DNA of 64,000 nt. Origin: Flavobacterium resistens (GTDB lineage: Bacteria > Bacteroidota > Bacteroidia > Flavobacteriales > Flavobacteriaceae). The notes beneath the pieces were generated by a model that searched no databases, was not told the DNA's origin, and saw nothing but the letters and a program-made list of their open reading frames with translations. Positions 23,450 to 31,479 of this stretch are shown one piece after another; within the stretch, counting starts at the first letter, position 1, and every line of letters begins with the position of its first letter. The translations under genes were made by a program, and so were the position numbers. The stretch spans positions 1,178,001 through 1,242,000 of the forward strand of contig NZ_FXTA01000001.1 of NCBI RefSeq assembly GCF_900182645.1, in the 5' to 3' direction.

Positions 23450-25729
23450 ATGAAACATAGTTTACTACTTGCTTTATCTTTAATAAGTTTTGGAGCTTAT
23501 AGCCAAGAATTCACAAGTGCAGAAAATACCACAACTGTAAGTGATACTGTAAAAAATAAAAAAGGAGAAATCCTTAATGAAGTTGTAGTTACTAAATCTA
23601 AAGAGCCAAAACCGGTTACTGCAGTTCGTTCAGGATTAAAACCAATGGATAACCCACAAACAGTTCAGGTAATTGGTGCTGAAGTTATCGAACAGCAACA
23701 AGCTATTAGATTAAGTGAAGTCCTAAAAAACGCAAATGGTGTTTATGTAAGTTCAGCGCGTGGTGGAGCTCAGGAATCTTTTTTCTCAAGAGGTTATGAT
23801 ATGTCTGCCAACAATATGTTTAAAAATGGATTCCGTTACAATTCTGGTTCTATTCCAGATGTTTCAGGTTTAGATAAAGTAGAGTTCTTAAAAGGAGGTG
23901 CTGCTTTATTATTTGGAAATGTAGCTCCGGGAGGTATTTTAAATTTGGTTACTAAAACTCCTCAGTTTAAAAGTGGTGGAGAAGTTTCTATGCAAATAGG
24001 AAGTTATGCTTATTACAAACCAGCTTTTGATTTTTATGGCCCTCTTTCTAAATCTATTGCTTTTAGAATTAATGGTTCTTATGAAAATTCAGAAAGCTTC
24101 AGAGATGTTGTAAAAAATGAGCGTTTGTATATTAATCCATCTTTGCTTTTTATCATCAATCCAAAAACTCAAATTACTGTACAAGGAGATTATCTAACTG
24201 CAGACTGGACTCCGGATTTTGGAACAGGAATTATTAATAAAGATATTTTAGACTTACCTCGAAATGCTTTTTACGGAGCGCTTTGGTCAAACGGAAATAC
24301 TAAATCTTCAAGTGCTTCTGTATTATTAAATCACGATTTTAATAAAAACTGGAAGTTAAACTTCAACTCTTCTTTTCAAACTTATGATAGAGGAAGTTAC
24401 TCAACAGCGCAATTATCAGGTTTAGAAACTTATGCAACTCCAGGTGACTGGAACAGAGGTTTAACTAAAAATAAAAACTTAGAGCAAATTTTAGGAGATC
24501 AATTGAGTTTACAAGGAAACTTTAATACTGGATCTGTAAAACATCAGATTTTTACCGGTGCTGATTGGGAAAACTCATTTGCAACAGCATATACTTTTAC
24601 TTTCAATGAGAAATATGTAATAACAGGTACAAAAAATGGTCAGCCTGTTTATGGGCCAACACTTTATGACACCATAAACTTATTTACCTTTAATCCGGCA
24701 AATCAAAGAATGGATGTTCCTACAACAGACCGAGCAACTCAAATTGCAAAAACAGAAACAAATCGATTTGGAGTTTATTTTCAGGATTTAATTTCAATTA
24801 CAGAAAAATTCAAAATACTTGCAGGAGTTCGTTGGTCTTGGCAGGAAGCTGAAGTTTCAACTTACAAAGAAACTTACGTAAATAATAAACAAACGGTAGC
24901 ACCAGAAGATGCTGTACCAACTGTTACACCAAAACGTTTAGATAATGCTTTTTCTCCAAAAGCTGGATTAGTTTATCAACCAACAAAAGAGATTTCATTA
25001 TTTGGTAGTTACTCAAATTCTTTTACACCAAATACAGGAACAACTGTTGATTTACAACCAATAAAACCTTCTATTATTGATCAATATGAAGCTGGTGTAA
25101 AAACAGACTGGTTTAAAGGTTTATTGACAACAAACGTTACTGTTTACCAAATCACAAACAGCAATTTGGCTCAAATGGCTCAATACAAAGCCGATGGATC
25201 TGAAAATTTAGATACTAGTATCAAAGTTTTGAGTGGAGAAACTAAAAGTAAAGGAGTTGAAATTGACGTAACAGCACATCCTGTTGAAGGATTAAACATT
25301 ATTGCAGGTTACAGCTACAACGATATGCGTTATACTAAAACATCTGGATTGACAGGGAGTTTTGTTGAAGGCGACCGTGTAGCAAGAACTCCTGTTAACA
25401 CAGCGAATTTAAGTTTCTTCTACACATTACAAGATGGCTTCTTTAAAAATGTTTCACTTGGAGCAATTGCAAACTACATTGGTGACAGAATTGGTGGATG
25501 GAACAACCAATATGATCCTACTAAACCAGGAGGAATCTGGGATAGAGAAGTTCCTCTAAAAGGTTATACAACAATCGATGTTTCAGCAGGATATACTTGG
25601 AAAAAATTCTCGATTCTTTGCAAATTATCAAATATTACAAACGAACTTAATTACACAGTTCACGAAAATTATAGTGTAAACCCGATTGCACCTCGTCAAG
25701 TTATGACAAGTTTACGATACAAATTCTAA
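23450..25729 (+). CDS. TonB-dependent siderophore receptor
   Basis: A 759-residue outer-membrane receptor. After a signal peptide (about residues 1-18) comes a TonB-box-like LNEVVVTKSKE, then a plug domain with DNPQTVQVIGAEVIEQQ, LKNANGVYVSSARGG and ESFFSRGYD, and a beta-barrel ending in phenylalanine (MTSLRYKF). The plug pattern is that of FhuE/FpvA-type ferric-siderophore receptors. It lacks the carboxypeptidase-like N-terminal domain found on SusC proteins. The neighbouring DUF4198 gene shares its promoter pattern. Iron regulation is likely by family, but I see no certain Fur site. Confidence 0.9.
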   Translation: MKHSLLLALSLISFGAYSQEFTSAENTTTVSDTVKNKKGEILNEVVVTKSKEPKPVTAVRSGLKPMDNPQTVQVIGAEVIEQQQAIRLSEVLKNANGVYVSSARGGAQESFFSRGYDMSANNMFKNGFRYNSGSIPDVSGLDKVEFLKGGAALLFGNVAPGGILNLVTKTPQFKSGGEVSMQIGSYAYYKPAFDFYGPLSKSIAFRINGSYENSESFRDVVKNERLYINPSLLFIINPKTQITVQGDYLTADWTPDFGTGIINKDILDLPRNAFYGALWSNGNTKSSSASVLLNHDFNKNWKLNFNSSFQTYDRGSYSTAQLSGLETYATPGDWNRGLTKNKNLEQILGDQLSLQGNFNTGSVKHQIFTGADWENSFATAYTFTFNEKYVITGTKNGQPVYGPTLYDTINLFTFNPANQRMDVPTTDRATQIAKTETNRFGVYFQDLISITEKFKILAGVRWSWQEAEVSTYKETYVNNKQTVAPEDAVPTVTPKRLDNAFSPKAGLVYQPTKEISLFGSYSNSFTPNTGTTVDLQPIKPSIIDQYEAGVKTDWFKGLLTTNVTVYQITNSNLAQMAQYKADGSENLDTSIKVLSGETKSKGVEIDVTAHPVEGLNIIAGYSYNDMRYTKTSGLTGSFVEGDRVARTPVNTANLSFFYTLQDGFFKNVSLGAIANYIGDRIGGWNNQYDPTKPGGIWDREVPLKGYTTIDVSAGYTWKKFSILCKLSNITNELNYTVHENYSVNPIAPRQVMTSLRYKF

Positions 25730-25813
25730 ATTTTTGAATTAGATTTTAATTTGTTAAAACTTTTTCTACTCTTCATTTTGAAAAACAGCAAAAGTTTTGG
25801 TTTAAATTTCACT

Positions 25814-25845
25814 AAAAACCTCATTTAGCAATAAATGAGGTTTTT
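25814..25845 (+). terminator. rho-independent terminator after the receptor gene
   Basis: AAAAACCTCATTTA (25814-25827) pairs with TAAATGAGGTTTTT (25832-25845) across a 4-nt loop. Confidence 0.85.
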
Positions 25846-25920
25846 ATTTTTACAAAAGAAAGTGCTTTAATTATCTTTACTTTTGTTTTAAATTATCCAC
25901 TAAAAACAAAACCAAATTGT

Positions 25921-27234
25921 ATGTCAGATTCCAAACAAAACCAATTAAAAAAAACACTCGGATTAAGTTTTAACATCGCAGTATTAATTGGCGGAACAAT
26001 TGGAGTCGGCATTTTGCGCACACCAGGAGCTATTGCCGGATTATTAAATAATTACTGGCTGATTCTTGCCTCGTGGATTTTTGGAGGCTTATATGTTTTA
26101 TTAGGAGCTAACTCTTATTCAGAATTGGCTACAATGCTTCCAAAAGCCGGCGGATCTTATAATTATATCAAAAGAGCTTTAGGAGAATATGCAGGTTTTT
26201 TATCTGGTTGGTATGATTATATAGTTAATGCCATTCCGCCAGCATTTTACTGCATTGTAATTAGCGAATACATTATTATTTTATTTCCTGAATTGAGCAA
26301 TTATTCGACTGTAATTTCGATTTCTTTATTGGTCTCTTTTGTGTTGCTGCATTTGAGTGGCGTGAAAAACGGAAGTGTAATTCAGCAAATTACTAGTTTT
26401 TTAAAAGTGATTTGTTTTGTAGCCTTGGTTGTGGCTTGTTTTATGTATTCTGGAGTTCAAGTTCCTAAAATTGAAACTGATAATTCAATCTTTCAAATTG
26501 GTTTATTATTCGGATTTTTTAAATCGCTACAACTTATCATCGGAACTTATAATGGCTGGAATGCCGTTTGTTTTTTTGCTGAAGAAAATGACGATCCAGG
26601 CAAAAATATTCCGAAATCATTATACAGCGGAGTTTTGCTTGTTGTTGCTATTTATGTTTTGGTAAATGCCGCTTTTTTTCATGTTTTGCCAATTGAAACT
26701 TTAGCAAAATCTAATTTGGCTGCTGCCGATGTTGCCAAGGTTCTTTTCGGAGAAAGTGGTGCCAAAATCGTAACGGTGATTTCGATTTTCTCTTTAATCA
26801 GCATTTTGAATGCTTTTATGATGATTCCACCAAGAATTTTGTACGGATTAAGCCGTGACGGATTTTTTATTGAAAAAGGAACTCAAGTCAATAAAGGCGG
26901 AACACCAATTGTAGCGCTTTTGGTTTCGTCGCTTTTTAGTTTGTTTTTAATCTGCATTGGTTCTTTTGAAGTACTGTTTTCTTTTGCCGCTTTTATCTCA
27001 ATAATCGTTTGGGGACTGGCGTATTATTCTCTTTTGAAATTAAGAACCACAGAACCTGATTTACCAAGACCTTATCGTTCTTTTTGGTATCCCTGGACAA
27101 CTATAATTGCAATAATATTTTCTATCGCATTACTTGCGGGATTTATTTACAGTGATCCTAAAAGCTTTATTATTATTGTTGGTATTGCAATAGCTTCTTA
27201 TCCTTTATTTTTGATTTTGAAAAGAAAGAAATAA
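25921..27234 (+). CDS. APC-superfamily amino-acid permease
   Basis: A 437-residue membrane protein with about 12 spans. The start FNIAVLIGGTIGVGILRTPG is the conserved first helix of the APC family, with the unwound glycine-rich motif that binds the substrate amino group. It most resembles LAT/SteT-type exchangers or uptake permeases. The substrate is not determinable here. It is a single gene between two terminators; a TACTTTTG at 25878-25885 may be its -7 box. Confidence 0.85.
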   Translation: MSDSKQNQLKKTLGLSFNIAVLIGGTIGVGILRTPGAIAGLLNNYWLILASWIFGGLYVLLGANSYSELATMLPKAGGSYNYIKRALGEYAGFLSGWYDYIVNAIPPAFYCIVISEYIIILFPELSNYSTVISISLLVSFVLLHLSGVKNGSVIQQITSFLKVICFVALVVACFMYSGVQVPKIETDNSIFQIGLLFGFFKSLQLIIGTYNGWNAVCFFAEENDDPGKNIPKSLYSGVLLVVAIYVLVNAAFFHVLPIETLAKSNLAAADVAKVLFGESGAKIVTVISIFSLISILNAFMMIPPRILYGLSRDGFFIEKGTQVNKGGTPIVALLVSSLFSLFLICIGSFEVLFSFAAFISIIVWGLAYYSLLKLRTTEPDLPRPYRSFWYPWTTIIAIIFSIALLAGFIYSDPKSFIIIVGIAIASYPLFLILKRKK

Positions 27235-27270
27235 CATATTTTTTTCTTTTCAGAAGAGAACAACACAATC

Positions 27271-27374
27271 TTGTCATTCCGAGGAACGAGAAATCTCCGC
27301 AAGTGGCTCGACAAAGATTGTTGATTCTGATTGTGGAGTTTCTCGCGGAGATTCCTCGTTCCTCGGAATGACAA
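27271..27374. repeat. MITE-like inverted-repeat element, copy 1
   Basis: A 30-bp left arm beginning TTGTCATTCCGAGGAACGAG (27271-27300) is the inverted repeat of the right arm at 27345-27374, with one mismatch, around a 44-nt centre. The centre shares CTCGACAAAGATT with the copy at 58460-58564. No coding capacity. Confidence 0.8.
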
Positions 27375-27394
27375 ACTGCATGTATAAAAACAGC

Positions 27395-27430
27395 AAACCC
27401 GACAGGTTTTCGAAGCCTGTCGGGTTTTAT
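27395..27430. terminator. terminator between the APC permease and valS
   Basis: AAACCCGACAGG (27395-27406) pairs perfectly with CCTGTCGGGTTT (27416-27427). T-rich on the plus side and partly so on the minus side, it can serve both convergent genes. Confidence 0.8.
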
Positions 27431-27451
27431 TTTATAAACTAAGTTTGATTC

Positions 27452-30085
27452 TTATTTCAAACCAGCCAAACTCTGCTCGATTGTAGCAATTTTTGCCAAA
27501 GCATCGGCTTGTTTTTGTTTCTCTATATTTAAAACTTTTTCCGGAGCTCCGTTTACGAATTTCTCGTTTGAAAGTTTTGCTTCAACAGATTTCAGGAATC
27601 CTTTTGTGTAATTTAATTCTTCTGTCAGCTTTTTGATTTCAGCTTCAACATCTATATTTCCTGTAATCGGAATGAAATATTCATTTGATTTTACACGGAA
27701 AGACAATGCTCCGTCTACTTTTTCAGAAACATATTCGAAAGCCGAAACGTTCCCTAATTTCGTTATAATTGAATCAAAATACGTTGAAACATTCTCACTG
27801 TTGATTCCTTTTAATTCGATTGCATCTTTAAACGGAATATTTTTATCTTTTCTGATCGTTCTGATTCCAGAAATTACTTCAATTGAGTTTTCAAAATCAA
27901 CAATTAATTTTGCATCAAACGATTTTAATTCTGGCCAAGTCGATACGATTAAAGCTTCTTCCGGAGTTCTTTCAGCAATTAATTGCCAAATTTCCTCTGT
28001 CAAGAAAGGCATAAATGGATGTAATAATTTCAAATTACTTTCTAACATTTCGATCGCTTTCGCGAAAGTTACGCTGTCAATTGGCTGTTGGTAAGCAGGT
28101 TTGATCATTTCCAAAAACCAAGAACAGAAATCATCCCAAACCAATTTGTAAATTGCCATAAGAGAATCTGAAATTCTGTATTTTTCGAAGTTATCTTCAA
28201 TATCAACTAAAGTCTGCTGTAATTTTGCTTCGTACCATTCGATTGCCACTTTTGATGATTCTGGCTGTGGAATAGTTTCTGAAACTTCCCAACCTTTAAT
28301 CAATTTAAAGGCATTCCAAATCTTGTTTGAGAACGCTTTTCCTTGATTACACAATTCTTCATCAAACATAATATCGTTTCCTGCAGAAGCACTTAAAAGC
28401 AATCCAACACGAACTCCATCAGCTCCAAAAGCATCGATTAAATCTAAAGGATCAGGAGAATTCCCTAATGATTTAGACATTTTACGACGTTGTTTGTCAC
28501 GTACTAAACCTGTTAAATATACATTTGTAAATGGTTTTTCTCCCGCATATTCATAACCTGCAATGATCATTCTCGCAACCCAGAAAAACAAAATATCCGG
28601 ACCAGTTACTAGGTCGTTTGTTGGATAGTAATATTTATAATCTGGACTTTCCGGATCCATAATTCCTCCGAAAACAGACATTGGCCAAAGCCAAGAAGAA
28701 AACCACGTATCTAAAGCATCAACATCTTGTTTTAAGTCAGATGTTGTAAGTGAGTTATTAGATGTTTTTTCTTTTGCTAAAACTAATGCATCTTCGATAT
28801 TTTCTGCAACTACGAAATCTTCTTTTCCGTCTCCGAAATAATAAGCTGGAATTTGTTGTCCCCACCATAATTGACGAGAAATATTCCAATCACGAATGTT
28901 GTTCAACCAATGCGCATAAGTGTTTTCAAAACGTTTTGGATGTAATTTAATGTCTCCTGTTTCTAAAACCGACTTAATTGCCGGTTTTACTAAATCTTCC
29001 ATTTTCAAAAACCACTGATCCGATAATCTTGGTTCGATTACGGCTTTTGTTCTTTCAGAAGTACCAACTTTATTTAAATGGATTTCGGTCTTCGCCAAAG
29101 CTCCAATTTCTTCCAGTTCTTTTTCAATTTCTTTACGAACTACGAAACGGTCTTTTCCTTGATACTGCAATCCGAAGCTATTTAATGTAGCATCTTCATT
29201 AAAAATATCAACGATTTCAAGATTGTGCTTTTCTCCTAACGTTTTATCGTTCATATCGTGCGCAGGCGTTACTTTCAAGCATCCTGTTCCGAATTCAACA
29301 TCTACATATTCATCTTCAATAATCGGAATAACTCTTCCGCAAATTGGAACGATAGCTTTTTTACCTTTTAAATGAGTAAAACGCTCATCATTTGGATTGA
29401 TACAGATTGCAGTATCACCAAAAATAGTTTCAGGACGCGTTGTAGCAATAGTTAAGAAATCTTCTGAACCTTCAATTTTATATTTTAAGAAAAATAATTT
29501 TCCTTGTTGTTCTTCGTAAATAACTTCTTCGTCAGATAAAGTTGTTTTTGCTTCCGGATCCCAGTTTACCATTCGGTATCCTCTGTAAATTAATCCTTTG
29601 TTGTATAAATCTACAAACGATTTTATTACAGATGCTGACATATCAGGATCCATAGTAAATTTGGTACGTTCCCAATCGCATGAAGCACCTAATTTCTTAA
29701 GTTGTTCCAAGATTGTTCCGCCATATTTATCTGTCCATTCCCAAGCATGTTTTAGGAATTCTTCGCGAGTCAAATCGTTTTTATTGATTCCTTCTGCTTT
29801 TAATTTCGCCACAACTTTTGCTTCAGTAGCAATCGATGCGTGATCCGTTCCCGGAACCCAACAAGCGTTGAATCCCTTAAGACGAGCTCTACGAATTAAA
29901 ACATCCTGAATCGTATTATTCAACATATGTCCCATGTGAAGGACTCCAGTGACGTTTGGCGGCGGGATTACAATGGTGTACGGTGTTCTATGATCTGGTT
30001 CTGAATGAAAATAATTGTTTTTCATCCAGTAATCATACCATTTACTCTCAATCGTCTTAGCGTCAAATTGTGCTGGAATTGTCAT
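27452..30085 (-). CDS. valS: valyl-tRNA synthetase
   Basis: An 877-residue class I aminoacyl-tRNA synthetase that charges tRNA-Val. The HIGH motif appears as PPNVTGVLHMGHM near residue 40 and KMSKS as KMSKSLGNS near residue 535. Between them is the editing domain with the TTRPETIFGDTAI motif. The C-terminal 70 residues form the ValS coiled-coil arm (IKKLTEELNYTKGFLKSVEA). Length and domain order fit Bacteroidetes ValS. An unusual long inverted repeat lies upstream (30094-30229). Confidence 0.97.
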   Translation of the reverse strand: MTIPAQFDAKTIESKWYDYWMKNNYFHSEPDHRTPYTIVIPPPNVTGVLHMGHMLNNTIQDVLIRRARLKGFNACWVPGTDHASIATEAKVVAKLKAEGINKNDLTREEFLKHAWEWTDKYGGTILEQLKKLGASCDWERTKFTMDPDMSASVIKSFVDLYNKGLIYRGYRMVNWDPEAKTTLSDEEVIYEEQQGKLFFLKYKIEGSEDFLTIATTRPETIFGDTAICINPNDERFTHLKGKKAIVPICGRVIPIIEDEYVDVEFGTGCLKVTPAHDMNDKTLGEKHNLEIVDIFNEDATLNSFGLQYQGKDRFVVRKEIEKELEEIGALAKTEIHLNKVGTSERTKAVIEPRLSDQWFLKMEDLVKPAIKSVLETGDIKLHPKRFENTYAHWLNNIRDWNISRQLWWGQQIPAYYFGDGKEDFVVAENIEDALVLAKEKTSNNSLTTSDLKQDVDALDTWFSSWLWPMSVFGGIMDPESPDYKYYYPTNDLVTGPDILFFWVARMIIAGYEYAGEKPFTNVYLTGLVRDKQRRKMSKSLGNSPDPLDLIDAFGADGVRVGLLLSASAGNDIMFDEELCNQGKAFSNKIWNAFKLIKGWEVSETIPQPESSKVAIEWYEAKLQQTLVDIEDNFEKYRISDSLMAIYKLVWDDFCSWFLEMIKPAYQQPIDSVTFAKAIEMLESNLKLLHPFMPFLTEEIWQLIAERTPEEALIVSTWPELKSFDAKLIVDFENSIEVISGIRTIRKDKNIPFKDAIELKGINSENVSTYFDSIITKLGNVSAFEYVSEKVDGALSFRVKSNEYFIPITGNIDVEAEIKKLTEELNYTKGFLKSVEAKLSNEKFVNGAPEKVLNIEKQKQADALAKIATIEQSLAGLK

Positions 30086-30093
30086 TTATATAT

Positions 30094-30229
30094 GTTTAAT
30101 CGTTTATTTGTTTAACCGTTTATTCGGCTTTGATCATTGGAATGCAAAATGAACTTATTTATTTGTTTTTTGTTTTAAAAACATCGCTTACAAATTAATC
30201 ATTACGATTAAACAAATAAACGATTAAAC
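30094..30229. repeat. long spaced inverted repeat upstream of valS
   Basis: The 24-nt arm starting GTTTAATCGTTTATTTG (30094-30117) is the inverted repeat of 30206-30229, 23 of 24 matching, with an 88-nt spacer. It sits 9 bp upstream of the valS ATG, so most of it would be in the leader or promoter. Confidence 0.55.
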
Positions 30230-30318
30230 AGTTAAACAAAACTTTGGTTCAATTTTTGTAATTATAATTGACAGCAAAAGTAAATAATTAAAGACACTAT
30301 AAAAAGCGAATTATTAAT

Positions 30319-30348
30319 TTGTGTGTTAATTAAAAGAATGTATATTTA
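30319..30348 (+). promoter_or_regulatory. promoter of the DUF1573 gene
   Basis: TTG (30319-30321), 19 nt, then TATATTTA (30341-30348), one mismatch from TANNTTTG, 23 nt before the ATG at 30372. Confidence 0.6.
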
Positions 30349-30371
30349 CTTACAATTTAAAATAATTTCAA

Positions 30372-30752
30372 ATGAAAAATGTTGCCTCTTTTATTGCAAT
30401 CGTATTGTTTAGTGCAATCGGTTATTCGCAAAACGGCCCAAAAATTGAATTTGCAGCCCAGGACAATACTATTGATTATGGAAAAATTTCGAAAAGTGAT
30501 AATGGAGTTCGCTCCTTTGAATTCACAAATACTGGCGATGCTCCGTTAATGATCATTGGTGCAGAATCAACTGTGAGTTCTATTGTGGTAACTAAACCTA
30601 CTGCGGCGATACAGCCTGGAAAAAAAGGTAAAATTGATGTAAAATATAATATGGCTTCTGGCCCGATTCGTAAAACAATTACTGTTGAAACCAACGCTGT
30701 CAATTATCCTGACGGAAGAGTTGCCTTAAAAATCAAAGGTGAAGTTTTATAA
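30372..30752 (+). CDS. DUF1573-domain secreted protein
   Basis: A 126-residue protein with a signal peptide (about residues 1-19, ending GYSQ) and a single DUF1573 immunoglobulin-like domain. The family pattern is clear: YGKISKSDNGVRSFEFTNTG, then APLMIIGAESTVSSI and GKKGKIDVKYN. Such proteins are very common in the Bacteroidetes periplasm; function is not established. It is monocistronic with its own promoter and terminator. Confidence 0.85.
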   Translation: MKNVASFIAIVLFSAIGYSQNGPKIEFAAQDNTIDYGKISKSDNGVRSFEFTNTGDAPLMIIGAESTVSSIVVTKPTAAIQPGKKGKIDVKYNMASGPIRKTITVETNAVNYPDGRVALKIKGEVL

Positions 30753-30774
30753 AAATTTTTAAACCTAAAAATAA

Positions 30775-30808
30775 CAAAAGCCGTTTCTAATTCAAGAAAC
30801 GGCTTTTT
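30775..30808 (+). terminator. rho-independent terminator after the DUF1573 gene
   Basis: AAAAGCCGTTTCT pairs with AGAAACGGCTTTT around a 6-nt loop, followed by T residues. Confidence 0.85.
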
Positions 30809-30848
30809 AATTATGCAAATTAGAATCTTACATCTAACTTTTTACATT

Positions 30849-31331
30849 TTACTTCGTTGCACATTCAGCACTTTCGAATTTATATTTTACGCGCTCAAAA
30901 TCAATAGGTTTATCTTTCACCAAATAAGTAACTCCCATTGTCGTCTGCATCGTTCCATTTCCTAAAATAAGCTTTTTATCGCGTTTCAAAAATGCCATTG
31001 GGTTTTTGAACTTTGCATTGTTATTTGTTCCATCAACAAAAGTGTAATCAACAAACAAAGTGTCACCATGAAATTCTCCAGCAATTTCACCTTTTTTTAG
31101 TGGCGAAGATTCGACTTTCATTATCATCTCACCACCAATTTTTCCGTTTTTAAGTGTATTCAATTTGAGGTCTAAAGTATCGTTTTCATAAATTGCTTTA
31201 TAACATTCCGTACTCACTACTTTTTCACCTTCAGCTTTAGCTGCCGCTTCAGCTTTTTGTTTTTCCTCATTTTTACAGCTTTGAAGTCCAACAAAAGACA
31301 AAAGCATACAAGACAACACTATTTTTTTCAT
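30849..31331 (-). CDS. lipoprotein of unknown function
   Basis: A 160-residue lipoprotein read from the ATG at 31331 (MKKIVLSCMLLSFVGLQSC, Cys19). An upstream ATG at 31352 would add seven polar residues before the signal peptide and is less likely. An alanine/lysine-rich linker (EEKQKAEAAAKAEGEK) leads into a compact beta-rich domain with repeated gly-thr strands (GEIAGEFHGDTLFVDYTF). No family recognised with confidence. It lies after the T9SS operon's terminator, so it is separately expressed. Confidence 0.7.
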   Translation of the reverse strand: MKKIVLSCMLLSFVGLQSCKNEEKQKAEAAAKAEGEKVVSTECYKAIYENDTLDLKLNTLKNGKIGGEMIMKVESSPLKKGEIAGEFHGDTLFVDYTFVDGTNNNAKFKNPMAFLKRDKKLILGNGTMQTTMGVTYLVKDKPIDFERVKYKFESAECATK

Positions 31332-31354
31332 AACTGAATTTTTTAATTTCATAT

Positions 31355-31391
31355 AAAAATAAAAAAAAAGAAGCCAAAAAAAAGGCTTCTT
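31355..31391 (-). terminator. terminator of the T9SS cargo operon
   Basis: AAGAAGCC (31368-31375) pairs with GGCTTCTT (31384-31391). On the minus strand it is followed by a long T-tract, and it lies about 90 bp past the OmpA-family gene stop. Confidence 0.75.
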
Positions 31392-31479
31392 GTTTATTTA
31401 TTTTATGACAAATATCTACAATGCATGAGAAGCACTGCAGTGCTCTTGCCCAGCATATTGAAACGGTCCTAACTTATAT

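Noticed and set aside
27271..27374. Reading the large inverted repeat as a terminator or CRISPR-like unit
   Set aside because: A separate, well-formed terminator follows at 27395, and there is no spacer-repeat periodicity.
27633..28094. A 153-codon open frame antisense to valS
   Set aside because: Shadow of a well-supported synthetase gene; no recognisable domain or upstream promoter.
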